Both the position numbers and the translations under genes were made by a program. Below are positions 20,686 through 28,287 of a DNA stretch of 42,201 nt, one piece after another; within the stretch, counting starts at the first letter, position 1, and every line of letters begins with the position of its first letter. Location of the stretch: positions 1-42,201 of the forward strand of contig JANLHP010000023.1 in the NCBI GenBank assembly GCA_024654445.1, in the 5' to 3' direction. The notes beneath the pieces are model-generated. The model did not search any database and was not told where the DNA came from. It was given only the letters and a program-made list of their open reading frames with translations. This DNA is from Candidatus Curtissbacteria bacterium (GTDB lineage: Bacteria > Patescibacteriota > Microgenomatia > Curtissbacterales > GWA2-41-24).

Positions 20686-22011
20686 ATGGCCGAGAAATCT
20701 GAATCAAATTTAATGGAAAAAATTGTTTCCCTCGCAAAGCGCCGAGGGTTCGTTTATCCCGGCTCTGAAATTTATGGCGGCCTGGCCGGTACCTGGGATT
20801 ACGGCCCGCTTGGGGTCGAGCTTAAAAATAATATTAAAAGGAATTTTTGGCAAAGTATGGTTTACGACCGAACGGATGTAGTCGGACTCGACGCTGCGAT
20901 TCTGATGAATCCAAAAGCCTGGGAAGCATCTGGTCACGTCAAAGCTTTTGCCGATCCGCTTGTTGAATGCAAAGTTTGCCATGAGAGGTTTCGTCAGGAC
21001 CAGGAAGACGAGATAAAAGCCCACGAAGCAAGCCATAAAGACAAGAAAGTCGAGTGGACGGAGCCAAAGCAATTTAATCTTCTAGTCGAAGCCAAGCTGG
21101 GGGTTGTCGAAGGCGAAAAATCAAAAGTTTATCTCCGAGGAGAGATCACACAAGGGGTCCACGTCAACTTTAAGAACGTTCTTGACTCTACCCGTACGCA
21201 AATTCCCTTCGGTATCGCCCAAATTGGTAAGGCTTTTAGAAATGAAATCACACCTGGTAATTTCATTTTCCGGTCCCGCGAGTTCGAACAAATGGAGCTT
21301 CAATTTTACGTCAAACCCGAAGAATCAGAAAAATGGTATAACTATTGGAAAGAAGAACGAATGAAATGGTATCAAGACCTCGGGATCAGCAAAGAAAAAT
21401 TGAGATTTCGTCAACACGCAGAAGATGAGCGAGCTCATTACGCGAAAGACGCCTGGGATATTGAATATGATTCCCCTTTTGGTTGGAAGGAGTTCGAAGG
21501 TATACACAATAGAGGAGACTGGGATCTTTCTCAGCACCAAAAGCATTCTGGCGTTAGCATGGAATACTTCGACCAGGAGAAAAATGAACGATATTTGCCA
21601 TGGATTATAGAAACTTCCGGAGGAGTAGACCGCGCGACCCTCTTCCTTCTAATAGATGCATACACCAAAGACGGTGAGCGAGTGTATCTAAAACTAAACC
21701 CCAAGCTCGCGCCTTATAAAGCAGCCGTTTTTCCTCTCCTTGCAAACAAGCCCGATCTTGTTAAAAAAGCTAGGGAAATCTACTCAGAACTCAAAACTCA
21801 CAACTCATTACTCCCTATTGCCTGGGACGATAGGGGAAACATTGGCAAACGCTACTTTTCTCAAGACGAAATCGGCACACCATACGCAATCACCGTAGAT
21901 TTCCAAACTCTTGAGGATAACATGGTAACCATCAGAGATCGCGATACTGCAAAACAGGAAAGAATAAAAGTAGAAAATCTCAAAGAAGAACTTTTAAGGC
22001 GGCTTCAGTAA
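20686..22011 (+). CDS. glyQS: Glycyl-tRNA synthetase (alpha-2, class II)
   Basis: Charges tRNA-Gly. This is the single-chain dimeric form: SLAKRRGFVYPGSEIYGGLAGTWDYGPLGVELKNNI at the N-terminus, an insertion with a CxxC pair (VECKVCHERF), motif 2 FRNEITPGNFIFRSREFEQMELQFYV, and motif 3 region ETSGGVDRATLFLLIDAY. The C-terminal anticodon-binding domain is complete (APYKAAVFPLLANKPDL ... YAITVDFQTLEDNMVTIRDRDT). At 441 residues it is close to the Gram-positive and archaeal length. It is not the alpha2-beta2 glyQ/glyS type. Confidence 0.93.
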   Translation: MAEKSESNLMEKIVSLAKRRGFVYPGSEIYGGLAGTWDYGPLGVELKNNIKRNFWQSMVYDRTDVVGLDAAILMNPKAWEASGHVKAFADPLVECKVCHERFRQDQEDEIKAHEASHKDKKVEWTEPKQFNLLVEAKLGVVEGEKSKVYLRGEITQGVHVNFKNVLDSTRTQIPFGIAQIGKAFRNEITPGNFIFRSREFEQMELQFYVKPEESEKWYNYWKEERMKWYQDLGISKEKLRFRQHAEDERAHYAKDAWDIEYDSPFGWKEFEGIHNRGDWDLSQHQKHSGVSMEYFDQEKNERYLPWIIETSGGVDRATLFLLIDAYTKDGERVYLKLNPKLAPYKAAVFPLLANKPDLVKKAREIYSELKTHNSLLPIAWDDRGNIGKRYFSQDEIGTPYAITVDFQTLEDNMVTIRDRDTAKQERIKVENLKEELLRRLQ

Positions 22012-22035
22012 GACAAAAACCTGACAATTTGCTTG

Positions 22036-22065
22036 TTGACTTGATCAAACAGTAAAGTCTATGCT
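22036..22065 (+). promoter_or_regulatory. Promoter TTGACT-18-TATGCT
   Basis: TTGACT (22036-22041) and TATGCT (22060-22065) have 18-base spacing. The start codon at 22074 is 8 bases after the -10, so the transcript would be leaderless or nearly so. Confidence 0.5.
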
Positions 22066-22073
22066 GAAGTTAG

Positions 22074-22439
22074 ATGACTTCCGAAGTGGCAACAGAAGTT
22101 AGACCTTTAACTTCTAAACGGTTCATCACTGCCTTAGCAAATGGAGAGCAAGAACTCTCAGAAGAAGGTCGGGCATTATTTAGATTTGTTTTAGCTTCAT
22201 ATATAATCGACAGTCATCATGCCAACTCCACTTTTTCAGCCTCTCAAGAGCATCTCGCCCAAATAGAAGAAATCAGGCGTACAACCTGTAATCAACTTGA
22301 GCTGCACGATTACCCACACGAAGAAGTAATAACCATTTTCGACGAAGTAAGCCTTAAAACTGGCCGAAATGTCTTAGGACTAAGATCGCCAGCGTTTAAT
22401 GTTTTCGGACCAGATTCGTTCGAATTAAGCGCTAAATAG
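22074..22439 (+). CDS. Hypothetical 121-residue protein
   Basis: A soluble, mainly helical protein. The text ELSEEGRALFRFVLASYIIDSHHANSTFSASQEHLAQIEEIRRT contains several His residues and a hydrophobic helix. The C-terminus (GLRSPAFNVFGPDSFELSAK) looks unstructured. I recognise no family. It has its own recognisable promoter and sits between glyQS and the dcw cluster. Confidence 0.5.
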   Translation: MTSEVATEVRPLTSKRFITALANGEQELSEEGRALFRFVLASYIIDSHHANSTFSASQEHLAQIEEIRRTTCNQLELHDYPHEEVITIFDEVSLKTGRNVLGLRSPAFNVFGPDSFELSAK

Positions 22440-22460
22440 AAAAGACACTTGCTGCCCAAG

Positions 22461-22565
22461 ATGCCCAATAATTCGCCGTTTTTTAACCTAATCTTCGTTG
22501 TTGTCAGCGTTATTATCTCTGTTATTATTTTCCTCTCCATAATCTTTTTCCAGGTAGCCCCATAA
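22461..22565 (+). CDS. Candidate 34-residue single-pass membrane microprotein
   Basis: The ORF reads MPNNSPFFNLIFVVVSVIIS and then VIIFLSIIFFQVAP. It is almost entirely one hydrophobic helix with a polar N-terminus, the profile of small membrane proteins. It has no convincing Shine-Dalgarno site or -10. The AT-rich composition could give a hydrophobic frame by chance, so support is weak. Confidence 0.3.
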   Translation: MPNNSPFFNLIFVVVSVIISVIIFLSIIFFQVAP

Positions 22566-22613
22566 TTTCTTTTACTCACATCACCGTGGCTAGTTTGCCT
22601 CCATTTTAGGGGG

Positions 22614-22667
22614 TTGACAGGAAGGCTCAATATGGTGAAAAATGGTTATAGATGGTGATTATTGGTG
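22614..22667 (+). promoter_or_regulatory. MraZ-type operator upstream of mraZ
   Basis: Pentamers TGGTG (22633-22637), TGGTT (22643-22647), TGGTG (22653-22657) and TGGTG (22663-22667) are spaced exactly 10 bases start to start. Known MraZ proteins bind TGGGN direct repeats separated by 5 bases upstream of mraZ; here the geometry is the same with TGGTN. A TTGACA (-35-like) lies at 22614-22619. The arrangement indicates autorepression of the dcw operon. Confidence 0.65.
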
Positions 22668-22745
22668 AATCACCATTTTTAATCTCCTGATAGCAACAGT
22701 GCTGCCCGGGAGGACCCTGCAAAAAGTGGGGAAAGGTGTAAGGAA

Positions 22746-23144
22746 ATGTTTCTGGGCAGCTATAGACCTTCATTCAACAATTTAACTCGAAGGATCGCTT
22801 TACCGAAAAAAATACGTGACTATCTTGCGACAAGTGAAGTTATTCTATCTTTCGGCTTCGAAAAATGCATTTTCGGCTTCGATATCAAAACTTGGGAAAA
22901 AGAGTCTGAAAAAAGGCTTGGAGACCCCATTACAGAACGAAGCGCTCGGGATGTTCGTCGTTTCTTTTTCTCCTCAGCCAAGCATATCAGACTTGACTAT
23001 CAGGGCCGCCTTGTCATTCCTAGCGATTTACTGGACTATGCAAAGATCCAAAAGCCAGTAATAGTTGGAGCCGGAGATCATTTCGAAATCTGGGAAGAAG
23101 AAAGCTGGGGAGGAGAGATAAGGAGGCTCCAAAAGGTAAAGTGA
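22746..23144 (+). CDS. mraZ: Transcriptional regulator MraZ
   Basis: The first gene of the dcw cluster, a DNA-binding repressor with two AbrB-like swapped-hairpin domains. The first repeat is at about residues 4-50 (GSYRPSFNNLTRRIALPKKIRDYLA ... LSFGFEKCIFGFDIKTWE). The second (residues 75-125) is SAKHIRLDYQGRLVIPSDLLDYAKIQKPVIVGAGDHFEIWEEESW, with the conserved DxxGRxxxP pattern. Length (132) is slightly below the usual 143-152. AAAGGTG lies 6-7 bases before the ATG, so a Shine-Dalgarno site is used here, with a leader of roughly 80-100 bases downstream of the operator. Confidence 0.93.
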   Translation: MFLGSYRPSFNNLTRRIALPKKIRDYLATSEVILSFGFEKCIFGFDIKTWEKESEKRLGDPITERSARDVRRFFFSSAKHIRLDYQGRLVIPSDLLDYAKIQKPVIVGAGDHFEIWEEESWGGEIRRLQKVK

Positions 23145-23206
23145 TTTTGATTCGTTCGCAGACACGTCGAAAAACGAAAAGGTCTGCTTGCTTATGTAAA
23201 CTTGAA

Positions 23207-24097
23207 ATGACAAGGCCGAGGCCTTATCAGGCCTCGGAAGTTTATCACAAGCCTGTACTTTTACAAGAAGTAATAGATTTTTTAAACCCAAAAGCTGGTA
23301 CTAGGTTTATCGACGCGACCTTAGGCGGAGCAGGACACGCACAGGAGTTAACTAAAAGAGGAGCGGAAGTTCTAGGAATAGACCGAGATCCGGATTCACT
23401 TGAGTTTGCAAGATCAAAGCAAATACCAGCGTTAACGATTGAAAGAGGCAATTTTGCGGACATTGGCGAAATTGCAAAAAGATCAGGGTTTGACCAAATA
23501 GACGGAATACTTTTCGATCTGGGAGTATCCAGCAACCAGCTGGATAACGCACAACGGGGGTTTAGCTTTACAAAAGAAGGCCCCTTAGACATGAGGATGG
23601 ACCCAAATTTAACTGTTAGAGCATCTGACATTATTAATAATTTTGATGAAAGGAGACTGAGTGAAATCTTTAAGACGTATGGTCAGGAAAAGTTTAGTCG
23701 GTCAATTGCTAATGCTATTTGCAGCGCCCGTCAAGTAGGACCAATTGAAACGACGACAGAACTGGCTGAGATTGTAAAAAGAGCGATACCTAGAGGTGTA
23801 AGAAGAGAAAAAATTCATAAGGCAACACGAACGTTTCAGGCGTTAAGAATAGTAGTAAATAGCGAACTTTTAAATTTAGAACAAGCTTTACCGCAGACGC
23901 CAGATCTAATTAGACCGGGAGGCCGATTGGTAGTTATTAGTTTTCACTCGCTTGAAGATGCAATAGTCAAACGATTCTTCAAGCAAGAAAAACAATTTAA
24001 AATCTTGACAAAAAACCCAATCGGCCCCCAAGACGAAGAAATAGAAGAAAATCCGCGCTCAAGAAGCGCCAAACTCCGAGCCGGAGAAAAGATATAA
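23207..24097 (+). CDS. rsmH: 16S rRNA (cytosine1402-N4)-methyltransferase RsmH
   Basis: Methylates C1402 of 16S rRNA using SAM. Clear motifs: YHKPVLLQEVIDFL, FIDATLGGAGHAQELTKRGAEVLGIDRDPD (SAM loop), DGILFDLGVSSNQLDNAQRGFSF, GPLDMRMDP, and GGRLVVISFHSLEDAIVKRFF near the C-terminus, ending at RSRSAKLRAGEKI. I chose the ATG at 23207, which puts the HxPVLL motif at the family-typical distance. A GTG at 23141 overlapping the mraZ stop would add 22 residues that resemble repeat-derived sequence. A perfect 8-bp GC hairpin (23216-23237) sits just inside the gene. Confidence 0.92.
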   Translation: MTRPRPYQASEVYHKPVLLQEVIDFLNPKAGTRFIDATLGGAGHAQELTKRGAEVLGIDRDPDSLEFARSKQIPALTIERGNFADIGEIAKRSGFDQIDGILFDLGVSSNQLDNAQRGFSFTKEGPLDMRMDPNLTVRASDIINNFDERRLSEIFKTYGQEKFSRSIANAICSARQVGPIETTTELAEIVKRAIPRGVRREKIHKATRTFQALRIVVNSELLNLEQALPQTPDLIRPGGRLVVISFHSLEDAIVKRFFKQEKQFKILTKNPIGPQDEEIEENPRSRSAKLRAGEKI

Positions 24098-24255
24098 AGA
24101 AAATTAAAATTGGTCTAATTATTCTAATTGACCTAATCAATGACCAATTAAAGAATTAGTAATTAAAAAATTATTTTTCGAGCTTGTCGAGAAAAACAAG
24201 CTCTGCTTATTCAAAGAAAAGCTCTGCTTATTCAGAAATTAGAAATTTTCAGATT
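24098..24255. repeat. Repeat-rich spacer before ftsL
   Basis: AT-rich text of the 14639-14741 type is followed by the hairpin CGAGCTTGT / ACAAGCTC (24179-24203) and a tandem pair of AAGCTCTGCTTATTC. Related tandem AAGTTTTGCTTAYT units are found at about 26690-26725. The region is in frame with ftsL and could be mistaken for a 24-residue N-terminal extension. Confidence 0.5.
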
Positions 24256-24573
24256 ATGCTGCCCGTATCTGATTACAAAATAATAACGCAAGAAAAAAAC
24301 AACAACTTTAGCCTCATAGGTAGAGTCAAGGTTAAATTAGTTGTCGTTTCCGCCTGTCTATTAGCTGTGCTTGTGTTTGCTCAGCTCATTTTTGCAAACA
24401 ACTTGGCAACTGACGGCAAAAGACTTTCAGAAGTAAACAGAAAGATATCCGAGCTCGAAGCTCAAAATGTTACATTGAGAGCCGAAATTGCAAAAGAATC
24501 TTCGCTCGCCAACCTTTCCAAAAAAGCACAGGCGATGGGCTTCGGTACTCCCTCAAACATAATCGTTCCATAG
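24256..24573 (+). CDS. ftsL: FtsL-like cell division protein
   Basis: A 105-residue bitopic protein. After a short cytoplasmic N-terminus, one transmembrane helix lies at about residues 29-49 (LVVVSACLLAVLVFAQLIFA). A periplasmic-side coiled coil follows (KRLSEVNRKISELEAQNVTLRAEIAKESSLANLSKKAQAMGF), the FtsL/DivIC pattern. FtsL bridges FtsQ and DivIC-type partners and activates FtsWI. Assignment rests on topology and position between rsmH and ftsI, since the sequence family is poorly conserved. I chose the ATG at 24256 because the upstream in-frame part is repeat sequence. Confidence 0.75.
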   Translation: MLPVSDYKIITQEKNNNFSLIGRVKVKLVVVSACLLAVLVFAQLIFANNLATDGKRLSEVNRKISELEAQNVTLRAEIAKESSLANLSKKAQAMGFGTPSNIIVP

Positions 24574-24577
24574 GCGG

Positions 24578-24583
24578 TAAAAT
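24578..24583 (+). promoter_or_regulatory. -10-like TAAAAT before ftsI
   Basis: TAAAAT is followed by 7 bases and the ftsI ATG at 24591. It may be an internal promoter in the dcw operon. Confidence 0.3.
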
Positions 24584-24590
24584 AGTAACA

Positions 24591-26330
24591 ATGGACAGAA
24601 TAGGAGTCTTAAAGATCGTCATCTTCTTTGTGGCTGCGGTAATCGTTGCAAGATTTTTCTATTGGCAATTCCTTTCCGACATCGCACAAGCAAACAACAT
24701 TTCAACTAGCCAAGACGAAATTCCCGCAGAACGAGGACAGATATTCGCAAGCGACAATTTCCCGATAGTCGCCAACCAACAAGCCTTTCTACTTTTTGCG
24801 AAGACTCGGGAGATAGAAAATCCGCAAAAAGCAGCCAAAGAACTCGCGCCTTTTTTGATATCTGAAAAATACGCCACAGGTGAAGCGAACTTAAACGATG
24901 ACGAAAAGAAAGAAAGAGACGCTGAAATTGAAGCAAAAGAAAAAGAAGTAGAAAAGTCCCTTACAAACACAAGCTTGTCATGGGTACAGCTCGGCAGGAA
25001 AATCTCTCTTGACATTAAAGGGAAAATTGAAGGCAAGTCTATTAAAGGCCTCGGTTTTGAAAGGGACGAAAAGAGGCTTTATCCGGAAGCTTCGATGGCT
25101 GCTCAACTATTAGGCTTTGTGGGTTCTGACAAATTCGGCAACGACACAGGATACTTTGGACTCGAAGGATTTTATGATAGACGTCTTCGGGGCAAGCCCG
25201 GAAGGTTAGGGCAGGAGAGTGACCCCATGGGACTGCCGATCCTCGTTGGAAACTATCGCGCCATCAGGCCGGAAAAGGGCTCTTCCCTCTATCTAAGTAT
25301 AGACAGAACAATTCAGTTTATCGTCGAGCGCAATTTAAGACTCGCAACCGAAAAATATGGCGCCAAAGACGGAACAGTAATAATCGCCGACCCAAAAAGT
25401 GGACAAATAATTGCAATGGCAACTTATCCGACCTACGAACCTGCTCTTAGAGCCGAATTTGACGAAAAACTATATAAGAATCCGGCGGTTGCCGATACTT
25501 ACGAGCCTGGATCTACCTTTAAGTTGATAACGATGGCAGCAGCTATTGATTTATCCCTCGTCGAGCCAAATACAAAATGCGACGTCTGTTCTGGCCCGCG
25601 CCAAATTTCAGGTTACGAAATATCTACTTGGAATAAAAAGTACTATCCCAATTCGACAATGACAGAAGTAATTCAACATTCTGACAACGTTGGCATGACA
25701 TTTGTTGCTGAAAAGTTAGGCGTCGAGAAATTCACAAGCTACATCAAAAGGTTTGGATTTGGAACTCAAACGGGAATAGGCCTACAGGAAGAATCACCAG
25801 GAAATATAAGAGGCCAAGACGAGTGGAGGCCCATCGATCTCGCAACGGCTTCTTTTGGACAGGGAATCGCCGTCACGCCCATCCAGATGGTGCAAGCAGT
25901 ATCTGCAATCGCCAATGGAGGAGAATTAATTGCACCCTCTCTAGTCACTAAGATTAAAGATGGCGACAAAGAAGAAGTGGTGAATCCAAAAGACAAGAAG
26001 AAGGTAATTTCTCCCAAGACAGCCGCCCTCATTACCGAAATGATGGTCAACGCCGTTGAAAACGGAGAAACAAAAGCCTTTGTCCCTAAAGGTTATAGAA
26101 TCGCTGGTAAAACTGGAACCGCGCAAATTCCAGTCTCTGGGCACTACGACCCAAACAAAACAATTGCCAGTTTTATTGGATTTGCTCCCGCGAACGACCC
26201 TCGCTTTGTCATGTTGGTCCGTTTTACAGAACCTTCCTCGTCACCATTTGGTTCCGAAACTGCAGCGCCAACATTTTTCAAAATCGCGGGAGAAGTATTT
26301 AACTATTTGGGAATTGCATCTTCACAATGA
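24591..26330 (+). CDS. ftsI: Septal peptidoglycan transpeptidase (FtsI/PBP2-class B)
   Basis: A class B penicillin-binding protein that cross-links septal peptidoglycan. An N-terminal membrane anchor (residues 6-25) is followed by the dimerisation/pedestal domain with AERGQIFASD, and then the transpeptidase domain. The active-site Ser308 is in GSTFK, SDN at 364-366, and KTGTA at 507-511. GYFGLEGFYDRRLRGKPG is the linker motif of the family. Length 579 is normal. An acidic/Lys-rich insertion occurs at about residues 100-125. It works with the FtsW encoded at 38436. Confidence 0.93.
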   Translation: MDRIGVLKIVIFFVAAVIVARFFYWQFLSDIAQANNISTSQDEIPAERGQIFASDNFPIVANQQAFLLFAKTREIENPQKAAKELAPFLISEKYATGEANLNDDEKKERDAEIEAKEKEVEKSLTNTSLSWVQLGRKISLDIKGKIEGKSIKGLGFERDEKRLYPEASMAAQLLGFVGSDKFGNDTGYFGLEGFYDRRLRGKPGRLGQESDPMGLPILVGNYRAIRPEKGSSLYLSIDRTIQFIVERNLRLATEKYGAKDGTVIIADPKSGQIIAMATYPTYEPALRAEFDEKLYKNPAVADTYEPGSTFKLITMAAAIDLSLVEPNTKCDVCSGPRQISGYEISTWNKKYYPNSTMTEVIQHSDNVGMTFVAEKLGVEKFTSYIKRFGFGTQTGIGLQEESPGNIRGQDEWRPIDLATASFGQGIAVTPIQMVQAVSAIANGGELIAPSLVTKIKDGDKEEVVNPKDKKKVISPKTAALITEMMVNAVENGETKAFVPKGYRIAGKTGTAQIPVSGHYDPNKTIASFIGFAPANDPRFVMLVRFTEPSSSPFGSETAAPTFFKIAGEVFNYLGIASSQ

Positions 26331-26345
26331 TACAATCAAAATCAA

Positions 26346-26621
26346 ATGGATTTAATTTTTAACAGTTACACTCACTTGTCTCCGGCAACCGGTTTACTTT
26401 TTCTCCTAATTACACTTTGGTCAATGTTTTGGAAAGGAGTTGCACTTTGGCACGCTGCAAATCTCGGCCAAAAATATTGGTTTATCGCGATGCTGATTTT
26501 AAACACTCTCGGAATCTTAGAAATTATTTTCCTTTTCAAATTTGCAAAGAGAAAAATGACAGTAGCGAAACTCCGCAGTGACGTACAAAGCTTCTTCCGA
26601 AACTTATCCTCAAAAAGCTAG
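26346..26621 (+). CDS. DUF5652-like small membrane protein
   Basis: A 91-residue protein with two transmembrane helices (about 15-32 and 45-65): LFLLITLWSMFWKGVALWHAANLGQKYWFIAMLILNTLGILEIIFLFKFAKRK. The WKG.ALW.AA..GQK.WF...LI.NT.GILEI pattern is that of the DUF5652/PLDc_N-like small membrane proteins found widely in CPR bacteria. TACAAT lies 9 bases upstream of the ATG. Function is unknown; its place after ftsI suggests an envelope role. Confidence 0.7.
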   Translation: MDLIFNSYTHLSPATGLLFLLITLWSMFWKGVALWHAANLGQKYWFIAMLILNTLGILEIIFLFKFAKRKMTVAKLRSDVQSFFRNLSSKS

Positions 26622-27036
26622 AGTCATCTTCAAGTAAAAATAATTAACGCTTAATTTTGCTTTAGACCCGCAGTCGAAGACAAGGATCGCAAGTTTTGCT
26701 TACTCGTAGAGAAGTTTTGCTTATTGCATTAGAACTATAAGTAGTGCTAAATTTAAATTAAGCCCCGCCCTGCCGCGTAGAGTTTGGTTTTTTAACTCAA
26801 AATTAGCATTTCCTATTGATACTTAAGACGAAAAATTGAGTCCATTGACCAGGTACCTTAAGGGTCCTGTTTGGGCTATTCTAGTGGCTATTAGTCTCAG
26901 TTTTGAGTCGTTAGCGCTAAAGGAAGACATCTGCCAAAAGGGGATCAGCTGAGGTTGACTTGTCTACTGGTCCGAAGTCTTTGACATTAACCCATAGTTC
27001 ATGGGATAATGCCTTCTTCGGATCATTCGTAACTTA
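26622..27036 (+). ncRNA. Structured noncoding locus, candidate small RNA
   Basis: The 475 bases between 26621 and murE hold no ORF. The 3' part folds well: CCGAAG (26972-26977) / CTTCGG (27016-27021) encloses ATTAACCCAT (26986-26995) / ATGGGATAAT (27001-27010), 9 of 10, and is followed by a terminator. Upstream, ACTCAAAA can pair with either a nearby TTGAGT or a later TTTTGAGT, and a near-palindrome surrounds CCTTAAGG. I see no tmRNA, RNase P, SRP or T-box signature. The 5' end is not defined; the first 100 bases are repeat-like. Confidence 0.45.
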
Positions 27037-27059
27037 GCCGCCCGCGCGGCTTTTCTTTT
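27037..27059 (+). terminator. Rho-independent terminator
   Basis: GCCGC (27037-27041), loop CCGC, GCGGC (27046-27050), then TTTTCTTTT. It separates the upstream noncoding transcript from the murE promoter (TATAAT, 27082-27087). Confidence 0.75.
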
Positions 27060-27081
27060 AGAAAAACACTGCCCAGTCAAG

Positions 27082-27087
27082 TATAAT
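27082..27087 (+). promoter_or_regulatory. -10 element TATAAT of murE
   Basis: A perfect TATAAT follows the terminator and lies 9 bases before the murE ATG at 27097, so the leader would be at most 3 bases. Confidence 0.5.
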
Positions 27088-27096
27088 CAAGAATAC

Positions 27097-28287
27097 ATGT
27101 GGCAAAAAATTAAAAACATTTACCACCTACTTCAAGCATTTACAGCTGCGGTTTTTTTTAGATTCCCTTCCAAAGATTTAGTAATAATTGGTGTAACGGG
27201 AACCGACGGAAAAACAACAACCGTCAATATGATTTACCATATCCTCAAAGAAGATGGCAAGAGAGTTTCTATGGTCTCTTCAGTTGGCGCAAAAATCGGA
27301 AGTAGTGATACCGACACAGGTTTCCATGTATCAACACCGTCTTCTTGGAATGTTCAAAGGTTAATCAACAACGCCAAGTCCGCCGGCAGTGAATTTTTCG
27401 TTATGGAAGCAACGTCTCATGGGCTGGACCAAAACCGGCTTGCCTTTGTTAACTTTACCGTTGCTGTTTTAACAAACATCACAAGCGAACACATGGACTA
27501 CCACAAGAACTTTCCAAATTACGTGAGCGCAAAGTCGAAACTTTTTAAAAATGTAAAATTTTCCGTCCTCAACGTGGACGATAAATCGTACAATGCCGTC
27601 AAAAAAAACGCGGACGGCAAAGTGATTTCCTATTCTCTTAAAAACAAAGGTGACTACAATTTAAAAAACTTACCGCTAAGCCTTACTGTCCCTGGCGACT
27701 ACAACCTGCACAACGCGCTTGCTGCGTCGTCTGCTTGCATCGCGCTCGGTCTATCAAAGCAGCAGGTTACCAAAAGTCTTAAAACATTCGCTGGCGTGAC
27801 CGGAAGGATGCAAGAGGTAAAACTTGGACAAGACTTCAAAGTCTTTATCGACTTTGCCCATACGCCGAATTCGCTAGGGAAAGTCTTAACTCACCTTAAT
27901 TCGACTAAGAGCCAAGGAGAAAAACTCGTCGCTGTTTTTGGCGCGGCAGGTCAAAGAGATAGAACGAAACGAAAGACTATGGGGGAAGTTGCGGACAAGA
28001 TCGCCGATGTCATAGTTCTGACATCAGAAGATCCAAGAGATGAAGATCCCGAAGAAATTGCCAAAGAGATTGCCGCTGGAATTAAAAATAAAAAAATGGG
28101 CAAAGATTTATTTATTGTTAAAGACAGAAAAGAAGCAATCGAGAAAGCCGTTGACCTTGTAAAACCCGGAGACATTATTGGGATATTTGGCAAAGGCCAC
28201 GAAAAGAGTTTCAGTGTTGGAGGCCACGAACTCCCTTGGGACGACGTTGAAATTGCAAGTGAAATAATAAAAAGGAAAATTAAATGA
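27097..28287 (+). CDS. murE: MurE-like Mur ligase, N-terminally trimmed
   Basis: Adds the third stem-peptide residue to UDP-MurNAc-L-Ala-D-Glu. The P-loop GVTGTDGKTTT starts at residue 32, then MEATSHGLDQNRLAFVNFTVAVLTNITSEHMDYH, DFAHTPNSL, FGAAGQRDRTKR, and EDPRDEDP at 311-318. That last motif replaces the DNPR of diaminopimelate-type MurE but keeps the Arg that reads the DAP carboxylate, so meso-DAP is the likely substrate (inference). At 396 residues it lacks about 90 residues of the N-terminal UDP-binding domain. It shares an ATGA overlap with the next gene. Confidence 0.85.
   Translation: MWQKIKNIYHLLQAFTAAVFFRFPSKDLVIIGVTGTDGKTTTVNMIYHILKEDGKRVSMVSSVGAKIGSSDTDTGFHVSTPSSWNVQRLINNAKSAGSEFFVMEATSHGLDQNRLAFVNFTVAVLTNITSEHMDYHKNFPNYVSAKSKLFKNVKFSVLNVDDKSYNAVKKNADGKVISYSLKNKGDYNLKNLPLSLTVPGDYNLHNALAASSACIALGLSKQQVTKSLKTFAGVTGRMQEVKLGQDFKVFIDFAHTPNSLGKVLTHLNSTKSQGEKLVAVFGAAGQRDRTKRKTMGEVADKIADVIVLTSEDPRDEDPEEIAKEIAAGIKNKKMGKDLFIVKDRKEAIEKAVDLVKPGDIIGIFGKGHEKSFSVGGHELPWDDVEIASEIIKRKIK

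Noticed and set aside
22310-22630. Minus-strand ORF of 106 codons opposite the 22074 gene and mraZ leader
   Set aside because: It covers the antisense of a coding gene and a promoter and shows no domain; shadow of the + strand.
23141-23206. RsmH starting at GTG 23141
   Set aside because: It cannot be excluded because it overlaps the mraZ stop, but the extension is unlike the family and similar to a local repeat.
24184-24255. FtsL starting at TTG 24184
   Set aside because: The added residues (SSAYSKKSSAYS) come from a tandem DNA repeat found in other spacers.
26622-27059. tmRNA, RNase P RNA, SRP RNA or T-box in the murE leader
   Set aside because: None of the sequence signatures expected for these (tRNA-like CCA end, GAGGAAAGTCC, GGAAGGAAGCAGC, AGGGTGG) is present.
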